Shown here: positions 49,906 to 60,864 of the stretch, one piece after another | Position numbering within the stretch: the first letter of the stretch is position 1 | Layout of the letters: each line of letters starts with the position of its first letter | Assembly (NCBI GenBank): GCA_030248215.1 | Contig: JASANG010003345.1 | Span: 248,001-312,000 of the forward strand | DNA: 64,000 nt | Origin: Enoplolaimus lenunculus | Taxonomy: Eukaryota; Nematoda; Enoplea; Enoplida; Thoracostomopsidae | Direction of reading: 5' to 3' | Position numbers and translations under genes: made by a program | The notes under the pieces: model-generated | Told to the model about the DNA's origin: nothing | The model's input: the letters and a program-made list of their open reading frames with translations, nothing else | Database searches by the model: none

Positions 49906-52900
49906 TGCAGGAAACGCTCGCATTGCCTCGGTTGCACCGAACTAAAATAGTTGCGCTGACGTCGTATGATTTGTCTCTTTCCGCAAAACTTCAATTAAAT
50001 TTGTCTGTGAGTTGAGTTGAATAATATTTTAACAGCTGGCTAGTTTTCGTGTATTACTTTTGTTTTCTTAGATTTATGCACGGACAATGATTGTTTTCGC
50101 GACTGTAAGCAACTAAATGGTACAAGTGGCCCAACAGAAGTTGCACCAGTTGGTGTGGGGCAACGAAATACCTAACTTATTGCGGTAGGGCATAACGCCA
50201 TTTTAAGGAAACTTCTTAGACTCTAGGATCAAGCGGTGCATTCTAAAGTAAATGTACCATTTTGCCTCTTCGGAAATTCCGAGACAGGTTATATCATGTT
50301 TAGTTCTGGGGCGCTGGTTTGATACATATTTTGAAACATATATTTATATTTCAGGTGTATTGGCACGCGATTCAAATTCTGGGCACCGATCGCCATCATT
50401 GTTTTATGGAAGCGGTTGAAAAGTTCGAGGTATGAAATTTGTTTTTGAATTTTTGGGTTTTCTTACATTATGTGACAATTAGTTGTACTTTATGTTAACG
50501 TTTAGTAGAAGTTGTGAATACTCTGGTAGACCTTGCATGTTAGAGCGTCCTCTTTTTGTTTCTTAAAGTACAAACTTGAAAGGTGTTCAAGGATCGATTC
50601 AACAGTATTTCAAATTTGTTGAAAAATTTAGATTTAAATATCGAAGTACTAAAGTACATGTAGCAGGAACAGGACTTAATATAATTTCAAGAAATTGTTA
50701 TACCGCTGTTTCTCAGTAGCTAAAATATCGGTAGTTTTTCCAATTTCAGCATTTTGGTTGTTTTGGAATCACTGAACTAAGCCATGGGTCGAATACAAAG
50801 TTTATGCGTACCACAGCAAAGTATGATCCGGACACTAAGGTAAGTTGTTTATTTATTTTCTAATAGTAATAATAAGAATAATAATAATAAGAATAATCGT
50901 ATTTTATAAATTTAGTAGGGATAAGTAGCTGATTTTGTTACAAAATAACTGCAATACCTATGATCTCTGAATATATTGCAAAATGGTACACAACAGGCGC
51001 CAAAAATGTACTAAATTTCGAAACTCAACGTTCTCTGATTCAAATGTTACAAGACCTATAAAGGACAGGTGATATATTCTGTACACACTAATACAAAATA
51101 ATATGGACATCGCAATCTGACATTGTTAATAATTAAAACCTACCATATGCCCAATAAGGTCAATCGCAGTAATAAACGCTTGCAGAAATTAGCAAAACCA
51201 AACTTCACGCGATTACGCGTATCTGTTCATATTTAGTTGGGCTGATAATTATATTATGCAGTCATGGATAGAATTATGTAGGCAGTAACCACGATTGCAT
51301 CTATTTTATCTGCAGCCACGGTTTTATAGCTGGGGTACGAAACGCCATCGCGATTTCATTTCGTTCTGTCCGTGACTGTTTTTGTTGTATTATTTTAGGA
51401 ATTTATCATTAATACACCAGATATTGAAGCTGCAAAAGCGTGGGTTGGTAATCTAGGAAATTCTGCAACTCATATGGTACTGTTTGCTCAATTGCTTCTC
51501 CCGGACAAGCAAACAGGTCGAGGCTCGTTTCAAAATTTGGGACTACATCCGTTTGTGGTTAGCATTCGTGATCCAAAAACCTTACTGGCGTATCCGGGTG
51601 TATTTGTGGGTGATATGGGCGAGAAGCTGGGAATGAACGGTGTTGACAATGGGTAAAATTTTTAATACTTTTCAGTTCCTCCTTTCTCCACTGCGCACAA
51701 CGGAATCATTTCGGGCAATTTTTTAGTTCATTTTCCGTTGTCAATAACCGTTTTACAAATAAAATATTTAAGTACTGTCAACAGAACCACTTAATTTAGA
51801 TTGTTCTAAAACAGAACATTTTAGCATATTCTGTAGATTGATTTGGCAGTTTTTAGGGAAAGATAATGGTAGCAGATGTGTTAAGTGATATAAAGTTTGT
51901 GTTTAGGTCACGTTGTTACGTTTTAATGACGTTACTGAACGTGAAATTAAGAGTGTTGTAAAATTGGTTGTTGGCAATATTGTGCAATAGCTTATAGAAA
52001 AATAAATCTTCCAGTCTTAGAACCAATAACATAAACTTTGCGAAATGTTTACGCATTTTCGGAGGCAATGCTACATATTGTGCAGTTTTGGAAATTTTAT
52101 TAATAGGAAATGCGGTGTTTTGTTTCACACAGTAAATTGAGATACAGATCTTTGGCCGTTCAGATATGTGTATACCTGTCGCAAGTTAATAGTACCGTTT
52201 CCAATAGCAGATCTGCTGCAGGTAGAAACCTTGAATTTTGCAGCTTTTGATCTGTTTTTGAAGGAAATTGCCAATCGAATTTTGAGCACCGGCGTTCAGT
52301 CTTTCGCAAGTTTCATGAGCTATTGCCAACTGATGTTTGACAGGTGCTATGCACAGTTGAATATACTTGACGAAGACTTAATTTATGTTGCCCGCGTCTG
52401 CTTGTAATCGCTAACATTTCTAAAAAAGTTTATTTGCGTTCCAGATTTGTCAGTTTCAACAATTATCGAGTTCCACGTGAGAATTTGTTGAACAGAGCTG
52501 CTGATGTGTCCCCCGATGGAGAGTATATTACTCCGTACAAGGTAGATTTTTGGATTGTCTTTTGAATGTTTTTGAGAAGACACACGCTTATTGGTTAATG
52601 ATTTAAAGCGCACTGATGCCCATTTACTGTATCCAAGTTGTTAGTAATATTATGCCCTTATTGCTTAAATTCATGACAGACCAAGGCGAACACGTGGAGT
52701 TAAATTGTAGCTGGCATTGGTACGGTGGAGGATCTGATGTTTATTTCTCTGATGGCTGGCTGTTTTAGGATCCGAAAAAGCGACAAGCATCAAATTTGGG
52801 TGCCTTATCGTCTGGGCGTGTTGGAATTACCCTGATGAGTGGCTCATATTTGCAGTCAGCGTTAACAATTGCTATACGCTATTCGGCTGTCCGTCGCCAA

Positions 52901-55900
52901 TTTAACGCCTCTGAAGATCCGAATGAATTAGAACATGCGGTTTTGGAGTATCCTTTACAGGTTTGCTTTTACGGCTCTGGCCTGTGTGAAGCATAGGGTT
53001 AAGACCTTCCTTAAGCTAATGCCTAGGCATAGGTTCAAGCCTGAACCAAGGGCTGAGCTTATGTCGTTGGCTAAGTATTAGCTTAATATTTGGTTTTGGT
53101 TCAAAGCCTTAGTTTACGCGTATAACAGTAAGTTTAAGATTTGGTATTGGTTGAGATGTAGGCGTAGCCCTAGGTATATGCTTACAAGCCTAAAAACGTT
53201 AAATTGTGCCGGTTGCGCTTTGGTAAAATTTGTAATATAATGTGGGCTGTCATTGTTTTTTCGGGTTCATATCGAAAATATTGTTAAGTATGATTTTTGC
53301 GGACTAAATTTGAGATTTTTGAGGTTAAGACACAAGTTTTTACTCAAACTCTAGTGCAACATCAATTGGTATCTACCGAAACTAATTAGTTATTTTTAGC
53401 AATTCCGGTTGCTACCATATCTTGCCTTCGCGTTTGTTCAGAAGTATTACACTGAAAAGTTTCACGATTTGTTCTACGAGTACAGTGTTCGCTTGGCGTC
53501 TAATGATAAAGGCAGTGACATGGTATGTTTACTTTAGATTTATTGTTTATTAATGGTTTGGTGTGAACAATGGAGACGCATGGTAGGTTGCTGGGCGATG
53601 CTTTACTACAATTATAACGATTCCGAATCTAGAACGTCTATCCGAATCTACCATTTGAGCCGAATGCGAAACATTTGGGCGTTTGTGGTTGAATTGTTTA
53701 TAGAAAGATTCTCGGCGAAGCGGTCGTTAAGACTTATCTATATGAGTCGTTAAAATTAAAAACTGTGTGTTCATAAAGCTAACGTATTAGAATAATTATA
53801 TAATTTGCTTTTTTGTTTAAGCTTAGCATTAGCGTATTATGTTTTTTCTTTTGGCTTTAATCAGTCACTGTTATGAAGTTCTCCAAAATTTTTGTTCAAT
53901 TTACTGTGGTAATAAAACGGAATATTTTCTAAAACGTTTTTTATTTATCATGAAGTTTTAGTCAGAGCTTAGTCGAGAAATTCACGCATTGTCATGTGTA
54001 ACAAAACCAGTCGCGTCGTGGACTGCTCAAAAAGCAATTCAAGAATCGCGAGAAGCCTGTGGCGGGCATGGTTACCTGAAAGGTAAGAAAAAATTAACGC
54101 TTTGTGCACTTGTTATGAATTTTAGTCGACGAGTGACAAAGTTCCAAATTGCTACTTTTTGACCACTTGTGTTAACTGTATGGTTAACAAAGAAATACTG
54201 AGTGTTTTAGTTAGCAATTTTGGCACATTGCGGTCCGACAACGACCCTGCGTGCACTTATGAAGGTGACAATAATGTTTTGCTGCAACAAACTTCAAATT
54301 ATTTGTTGGCGTGGTTGGATGAACCAGGTATTTAAACCCTAATGCATTATGTTGGTTTTGTTTTTGGTATTATTATTATTATTATTATTTGTTGTTTTGA
54401 TGATGTTGGGTCGAGGTTGAATGCAACAATTTACAGGTAGTTGGTTTCACTATAAATTGAACCCATTCGAGGTAAAAATGTTGTTTTACAAAATGACAAT
54501 CTCAACTCATTATGTTTTGTAAAACGAAACAGCAGTAGCAAGAAAAGAAAATTGTTGAAATACATAAAACATTGTGACATATTGTAAAAGCTAAAACTCA
54601 TTTTGGTCATAGTTACTAACCGCACCTGGGGCTATGAAGATTAGTTAAATTTAATAGAAACAACTTTAATTCTAGTTTGTTTCCCTTTATAAGTACTCCA
54701 GTATTATAATACTATGCGTAGTTGTATATTTTGGTTTTAGAACCGTCGCGGACTTCTCCATTAAAGTCTGTTGATTTTCTTCAGCATATGACACGGATTC
54801 TTCAGAATAATTATGCTCAGTGTAAAAACGGTTCTATAATGAATGGTAAGGCGTCATGAGGTTTATGCAAACGTTCAGTTTTTAAGAAAATTTATGTGAT
54901 GTACATGCATCACACAAATAAAGCGGCGAGTATAGCGATATTGATAGTAGTATTTGTGATCGAGATTAAATGCGAAACCTGCTAAATGTCAAAACTAGTC
55001 GTTCATTGGTCTGAATGTTACGAAATCGGTCACCAACAGGTAATATATGCTACAAACATTAAAGAATGCGTGTTTTGTGAAACGCAATTTTGAAGTGGTT
55101 AATTTTGTTTTGCTAATTATCTACATATTTTTTTGGTTTGATGTTTTTAGTATGCATTGATGCTTACAACTGGCTTGTTTGCTACCTCTTGAAGCAGTCA
55201 TCGGATCGAATTCGCACGCTATTACAATCTGGGTGTAATGTTTTTGAAGCAAAAAATCGGTCTCAAGTGTATTTATGCCATACGCTGTCTATTGCGTTCT
55301 ACGAGGTAACACGATAGTATGCCGCATACGTAGTTAAATGCAACGTTTCTTGGTAGCAATCGCTAACACGCGATTTGCACAGCTCCTGGCGTTTACTGCT
55401 TGCATTCATTTTATAACTTTTGGTGCTTTCTACTTGTTTGACAGCAATGACCACCTTAGGGGCACTTGACTTGGTTGCTTGGCGTGTGGTTTTGAGGAAA
55501 ATGTTTTTGAGAAATTTACCGGCAAGTGTTTTCAGCGAACACTTATCAATTCTTTCAAACAACTGATTGAAGATGTAAACACTCCGTCAGACTTAAAACC
55601 GATTTTGACCAAGCTTGCCTGTGTAATGGCTGCGTGGTGCGTGGACAAACACATGGCAACGTTTTATATTGGTAAGTCCAAGCAATGTTTAGTATTTTTA
55701 TTTTATTTAAATCCCTTACATTTTGGGTTCTTGTGTTTTCTTTTGAGAAATTTTAAACTGAGTTTGGTTGTACTGCAGGTGGTAATATGCTTTCAGTTAC
55801 ATTTTATATACTACTAATTTCTCGTTTCACATTGATAATCAAACGATATTTGCGCTCCTTGTATAATTAAAGTTCGGCTGCACGCCTGATCGTGGAATTA

Positions 55901-57127
55901 AACCCGATCAACCAGTTAGTCTAACAGCAGTTAAGCTTGGAAAGACTAAACCTAATTTTATTAAGTAGCACCTGCACAAGTGTTCATATTCTCAACGCTA
56001 CTTAATAATATGTCTTCTGTATAGCTTTGGAATCAGTGAATAACAAGATTAAAAAGACGATGAAATAAAATGTACGTGGTAACATTTAAAGCAGCTACTA
56101 GAATGATACGTTTTGTTTCAGGACGTTTTTGTAACGAACCTGAATTTGGAACCCGGATTAGAACCGCAATCCTTGACGGTTGTGCCCAGCTGAAAGATGA
56201 AGCCATTGCGTTGGTTGATGTTATCGCCCCAACTGATTTCATTCTCAATTCGGCGCTCGGGAAAGCAGACGGGAACGTGAGTTGTCGTTAGGAACCGTAT
56301 TCTAAAATAGCAATGGGACCTGTCGCTATTTTGGAATATATTTTGAAATAAATATACTAATACATCTGTAAACGAGAAATTTTTTTACACAGATGTACTG
56401 TCACCAACAGAATTAATGCAATTGAGTAGACGCGACTGGTTGTGAGCAAAGTAAAATTGAAACGTGATTATCCAATCACGACATCCCGATATTGACTACT
56501 GCACGTTTAATTTTTTTTCTTGACTGTATGGCACCTTGAAAAATCTTGCTTAACTTACTTTATGTTTGATTCAGTAATTCAAACATTACAAATTAACGCC
56601 AGCTGCAAATAGGTGCCATACACAGTTGAGAACACGAACCTAGGAATGAGGCTTTTCGTCTAGGTGGCAGTCTGACATCAGTTTCAATGTCAGCTTGGTT
56701 TTGAGCAAAGGCCTTTCTGCTCTCATGGTGTATATTTTTGATGTATTTGATTGTTTTAGCTTACAAAGTGCTAGGCTTTTGATGTTATGCTGTGCTGCAA
56801 ATGCTTAGTTCAAAATACGTTTATTAGCAAAATGTTAAACGTGATTGCAAAGTTGCTGACGCAAATGTAGTAAATGTAGTCACAGATTCGGTGTAACCTG
56901 GTTAAATTTATACATAAAAATGGTTAAACAATCACATCATAAACCATGACATTTTAGAGTATATCTTCGAGCCTAAATAATCCGATACAAGAAATTTGTT
57001 GCTATTTTAGATATATCCAAACCTTTGGAATGCGATATTGCAAACACCGGGTGCTATTGGACGCCCTTCGTGGTGGAATGATTTCGCGTCAAAACCTAAC
57101 ATAGGTTCGATATCATCAAAACTGTGA
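47233..57127 (+). CDS. ACOX3: Peroxisomal acyl-CoA oxidase 3 (pristanoyl-CoA oxidase)
   Basis: It oxidises branched-chain and other acyl-CoAs to 2-trans-enoyl-CoA with release of H2O2, the first step of peroxisomal beta-oxidation. Sixteen exons keep phase: 47233-47352, 47773-47907, 49911-50006, 50355-50429, 50750-50839, 51399-51652, 52445-52541, 52769-52960, 53400-53522, 53962-54082, 54211-54327, 54741-54845, 55151-55305, 55497-55671, 56122-56276, 57011-57127; about 708 residues against 700 in human ACOX3. Recognised: the start [14 protein letters not shown], the substrate/FAD segment [15 protein letters not shown] (about 145-160), [31 protein letters not shown], the catalytic glutamate in TYEGDNN (E452) and [11 protein letters not shown]. 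The last residues SKL are a type 1 peroxisomal targeting signal. All introns are GT-AG. Intron 2 carries a Penelope-type palindrome; intron 8 a TTAGGC-like tract. Confidence 0.97.
48350..49000 (-). mobile_element. Penelope-like element fragment, left arm (GIY-YIG nuclease end)
   Basis: An open frame on the minus strand encodes about 200 residues typical of the C-terminal end of Penelope-like retroelements: [17 protein letters not shown], a linker ending [14 protein letters not shown], then the GIY-YIG nuclease ([35 protein letters not shown], the catalytic glutamate in [15 protein letters not shown]). The reverse transcriptase part is absent, so it cannot move by itself. It lies antisense in ACOX3 intron 2, next to an (AT)n run at 48294-48332. 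Confidence 0.85.
49110..49790 (+). mobile_element. Penelope-like element fragment, right arm (GIY-YIG nuclease end)
   Basis: Nearly identical to the left arm but in opposite orientation: the same linker, [36 protein letters not shown] and LQPKLN. The reading changes frame near 49500, so this arm no longer encodes a continuous nuclease. An (AT)n run lies beyond it at 49865-49904, followed at once by the ACOX3 exon 3 acceptor. Confidence 0.85.
53000..53190. repeat. Degenerate GCCTAA/TTAGGC-like tract in ACOX3 intron 8
   Basis: Many words such as taatgcctaggcatagg and caagcctgaaccaagg vary around GCCTAA. No inverted ends are seen. Probably an old relative of the TTAGGC-bearing elements. Confidence 0.4.
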
Positions 57128-58649
57128 TTTCCAATACATTTGTGCAAATCATTTCTTTCTTTTTGAACTTTTATGCTCAAGGGGGGATTATGGATTCCTC
57201 AGGTTTTTTGAAGTAATGTTCATCACTTAGGTGTTCTGTGTTACACAGTCACCCTACTATACGATTTGGCTGAAGTCCCACTTCGATCGCACCAGCCAAT
57301 AATTGGCTATTTTTGTAGTGCTCTTGTTTTGCTAAAATATTTCGGTTTGAATAAGCGGTTTAATACTTAGTATCAAAAGTTTCACCATTATATAGAACAG
57401 GTCTCGAACGAAGTTGCAGATTAGTTGGCTGCCTTGATGCATGAATTCCATCCACGCTTAAAGCTTGAAGCATTGAGATTTTGTTCGGATCATCAATCAA
57501 AATTTTGATTAACGTTAATTGTAATTGGTTTCACTTGTGCCTCGCAGTCATATTATTCAGAATTGAATTTGTTTTTTCGCGGAAAGCATATCACTATAGA
57601 AAAAACGCGTTTCTTAAGGATTTGTAACAGCAGCGATTATTTTTTGGCGTGTGGCTATATGAGTGGAATAAATTCAACCAAATATTTGATGTGGTTCAAT
57701 AATACTAGCAGATAATTATAATGTTTGGACAATTGAAGATTGGTACAGGACAGTCGCCCTGTATTAATTATATAGGAACTTCCCACTATGTGTAAGGCGG
57801 CTACGCATAATCACACGTTTCCTGTTCTATAAATTTCCCAGTTGTCAGTTACCATACACTTTTCATGCAGCTTAAAAATTTTATAACGTTGTACTTTATA
57901 TTTATAATCAATTATTGTTTGAATTTTCACTTCAATAATTATATGATTTTTATTAAATTTGAGGTTTGGGAGTTATGCTGCGAATGAGCATATAGAAATT
58001 TTCAATTAAATTCAACGTGTTTGAGTCGATGGTATTGTTTCGTAAAATTTGATTTCGGACTATAAAAATTATTTTACCCTTGAAGCATTAAGCATATAGG
58101 GCAAAACCGGAGTTGAAAAACACACTGAGGCAGAGATCAGCAAGTTTTGGCGAACCGAAATACGCAATAAAGTGGTGTTCATTTGCTTTACCGCTAAAGC
58201 TGCTAAAATGTCAAAAATCGGTTTTTAAAGTTCCTTTTTGCTAAACAAGGTGGTCAGTGGTATCCTAAACCAAAACTTACAACGGCCCATGTTGAAGGGG
58301 CGAATCATTTTTTCGCCGGACATGTGACTCCTTTTTGCTTGCGCTCAGACATAAGCTTTGTTATAGGCTCATCCATTACGTTGAGACTGAAAGTCTGAAT
58401 GAAACGACTTGCACAAAAAAATTTCACAAAGAAAATTGCCGGAACCTGCCGGAAAAATTCTATACGAGCCAAAGGTCGATTTTCTGCTGGAACCGACAAC
58501 AAACCCTTAGTGTACTCTGGAAGACACCAGTACGGGCACACACGCGTTTTGCCACACCTCCTTTGCGCACGCGTCAATTGCCGCGGAACCTCCATGACGT
58601 CACAAGATACTGTATATACGAGCTCGGAAACTGTTAACAATTAATACAC

Positions 58650-58825
58650 GGGTCAATGTTACTTTAAGGGGCGTAACAGTAGATTAAGCTATTCCTAAGC
58701 CTAAGCCTAAGCGTTGCAAAAATAAGTTCCTAAGCCTAAGCCTAAGCAAAAAATGCAATCTAGAACCTGAACCGCCTTTTATGGACCCACCAGAAACCTG
58801 GACGCCCCTTAAAGTAACATGGGCC
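58650..58825. mobile_element. TIR element with perfect GCCTAA hexamers
   Basis: The ends ATGTTACTTTAAGGGGCGT (left) and ACGCCCCTTAAAGTAACAT (right) are a perfect 19-base inverted repeat, with gggtc/gggcc words outside. Inside, (CCTAAG)n-type arrays occur twice (58695-58714, 58730-58748), separated by gttgcaaaaataag. The same interior begins the element at 63900. Confidence 0.85.
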
Positions 58826-58898
58826 AATATACGTATATGTAGGTAAGGTAGAAAATCTTTGCAAGACGCGAAAACCTCCCTTTAGCTCGAGCGCCATG

Positions 58899-58985
58899 TG
58901 TCAAGTTTGTACACCTGAGCTGTGATAATAAACACCTCCCACCCGTGATACCTGTGTTCGAATCTCAGTTTAAAAACAAGTTTGT
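58899..58985 (+). mobile_element. tRNA-like SINE fragment
   Basis: TGAGCTGTGATAATAAACACC resembles box A, and GTGTTCGAATC is a good box B about 35 bases on. The stretch between matches the cctcccac part of the tRNA-like sequence in the elements at 59538-60222, on the opposite strand. Confidence 0.5.
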
Positions 58986-59477
58986 GCAAAAGTAGAGAAT
59001 ATTGCAAGAAAAGGACGTCATATCTTTACATTGTTAACCCCTGCTCAAAATTGTAGTGCATTAGAGTTCAGTTTTTCTGGAAATATGAATCGATCGGAAA
59101 AAATGTTTTCCCGTTTTTCCTGAAAATACGGAAAAATTGAAAATGATATACCAATGCTTCCGCAAACGCAAAAACGTTGATGGATGATTTGTCTATTGAA
59201 TAAATGACATTACAAGGATCAAATTACAATTTTATTAAGTATCAACATTTGATAACGCATGACTATAAAGCATACTGCACACACTACAGAGCTGTCATAT
59301 ATACCTAAAAAATTTATATGCCAGCTAAGGTGGCTGCAAACTTGCGGGGTTGAGTCCGGCAAAAAATCTGCAAACAGGATTTGCAGTTTTATTGATATAT
59401 AAAAATGAAATTAATCATAAGTTAGGTTCCGTACTCAACGCTGCATTTATCTGCAATAAATGCTGCATTAAAAAGAA

Positions 59478-60358
59478 AGGCCCATAAAGATCAGGGGCGC
59501 AACGTTTTTCTGTGGGACTGCAATAGAATAAGCTTAACCCTTTCTCACATGAATATTTTCTATTTACCCTGAGACCTACTTTTATGCTAGGATTCGAACT
59601 GCAGTGACTGGAGTGGGAGGCGTATGCCATCACCACTCAGCTAAAGGAGCTTGAAGCTCGAGCCTGACGGGGCTCTCACGTCTTGTGGTGATTTAGTACT
59701 ATGTATACGTGTTGCAATTGTTAAATACGGTGCGATATATATTATTTAACGTATATACACTGCTCTGAGTTGCCTATGTGAGAAGGGGTTATAGATAGTA
59801 AACTGAAAATTTTTCGCTTAACCCTTTCTCACATGAATATTTTCTATTTCCCCTGAGACCTACTTTTATGCTAGGATTCGAACTCCAGTGACTGGAGTGG
59901 GAGGCGCACACCATAACCACTAGGGGTTATAGATAGTAAACTGAAAATTTTTCGCTTAACCCTTTCTCACATGAATAGTTTCCATTTCCCCTGAGACCTA
60001 CTTTTATGCTATGATTCGAACTCCAGTGACTGAAGTGGGAGGCGTATACCATCACCACTCAGCTATAGGAGCTTGACGCTTGAGCCCAAGGGGGCTCTCA
60101 CGTCTTGTGGTGGTTTAGTACTATGTATACATGTTGTAATGGTTAAACACGGTGCGATATATATTATTTACCGTATATACACTGCGCTCAGTTGCCTATA
60201 GGCAACTCAATGTGAGAAGGGGTTAAGCTTTAGACTGATTTTTGCTTGGCTTAGACTTAGGCTAAGGCTTAGGCTTAGAAATATGCTCATCTTTCTGCTT
60301 AGGCTTTGGTTTAGGAATTTGCTTATAATACTGTTCTGCCCTGTTCTATACATTGACC
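59478..60358. mobile_element. TIR element with TTAGGC array, split by a nested array
   Basis: The left part (AGGCCCATAAAGATCAGGGG, then tttttctgtgggactgcaat) and the right part (TTAGGC-rich 60244-60320, then cttataatactgttctgccc and ctgttctatacattgacc) match the outer parts of the elements at 15925 and 36254. The middle, 59538-60222, is a later insertion at a TTAA site. Confidence 0.75.
59538..60222 (-). mobile_element. Tandem TTAA-flanked (piggyBac-like) MITEs with an internal tRNA-like sequence
   Basis: Three units start CCCTTTCTCACATGAAT at 59538, 59822 and 59960. The first and third end ATGTGAGAAGGGG, an inverted repeat of the start. TTAA flanks both outer ends (59534-59537, 60223-60226). 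On the minus strand each unit holds a tRNA-like stretch: GCTCCTTTAGCTGAGTGG (box A), CGCCTCCCACTCCAG and AGTTCGAATCC (box B). The middle unit is internally shortened. Units are joined by the same linker (agatagtaaactgaaaattt), so the array grew by tandem duplication. CCC ends with TTAA targets are characteristic of piggyBac elements. Confidence 0.7.
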
Positions 60359-60426
60359 AAGAGGAACATAAAAATCGTAAAAATAGATACATCGATCCCT
60401 TTAAGATTAAAGAAATATATTAGTAG

Positions 60427-60739
60427 CAGGGATGCAACTGGTATTCCGGTTTGATTAAAAAACCGTTTGTATAACATACTTTTTAGGACCGTAGGACTGC
60501 TGGGGAGATAGAAGACACAACTCTACTCACCCTGCGTCCGCCCCTGAGGAGTCGCCGTAACTTTAGTACGTGACAAAAATCAATTTCTCACGGTTTCCCC
60601 GATGTTTTGTCACTGTTTTGCGAGTGATTTACTGAGATTATAAATAAAAGTTTTTGCCTTTTTTTTCGTTTTTCCACCCCCTCGGAAAAAACTTAAAAAA
60701 ACCGTTTTTTCCGCTGATTTTTTCCGGTGCCCAACCCTG
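60427..60739 (-). mobile_element. CAGGG-ended (hAT-like) element, compact copy
   Basis: It reads CAGGGTTGGGCACCGG to CAGTTGCATCCCTG on the minus strand and matches both halves of the element at 40288. About 313 bases, no coding sequence, no visible 8-base target duplication. Confidence 0.6.
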
Positions 60740-60864
60740 TAACGCATTAAATATTGTGCATTGTGGTGCATTGATTACAAGTGTGCAGTTAGCAATTAGT
60801 TGCTCATAGCACTCTCTTAAATTGAAATGGTTAAATGCATGTGCGTTAGAATTGAAGAGTCATG

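Larger units (their letters stand above)
57128..60864. other. Region between the convergent ACOX3 and fusogen genes
   Basis: Both genes end here, so it should hold two 3' untranslated regions; an AATAAA at about 57666 is a possible but distant ACOX3 polyadenylation signal. A GC-richer patch at 58305-58644 has overlapping open frames on both strands that match nothing known. From 58650 to 60739 the sequence is almost all nested small elements. Confidence 0.55.

Noticed and set aside
52168-52407. Open frame of 79 codons between ACOX3 exons 6 and 7
   Set aside because: It lies inside an intron needed for the correct ACOX3 reading, matches no family and lacks the conserved sequence that exon 7 (52445) supplies.
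55861-55990. Possible second 5S- or tRNA-like sequence in ACOX3 intron 14
   Set aside because: cagttaagcttgg is the only similarity; no box A/B pair and no foldable cloverleaf seen.
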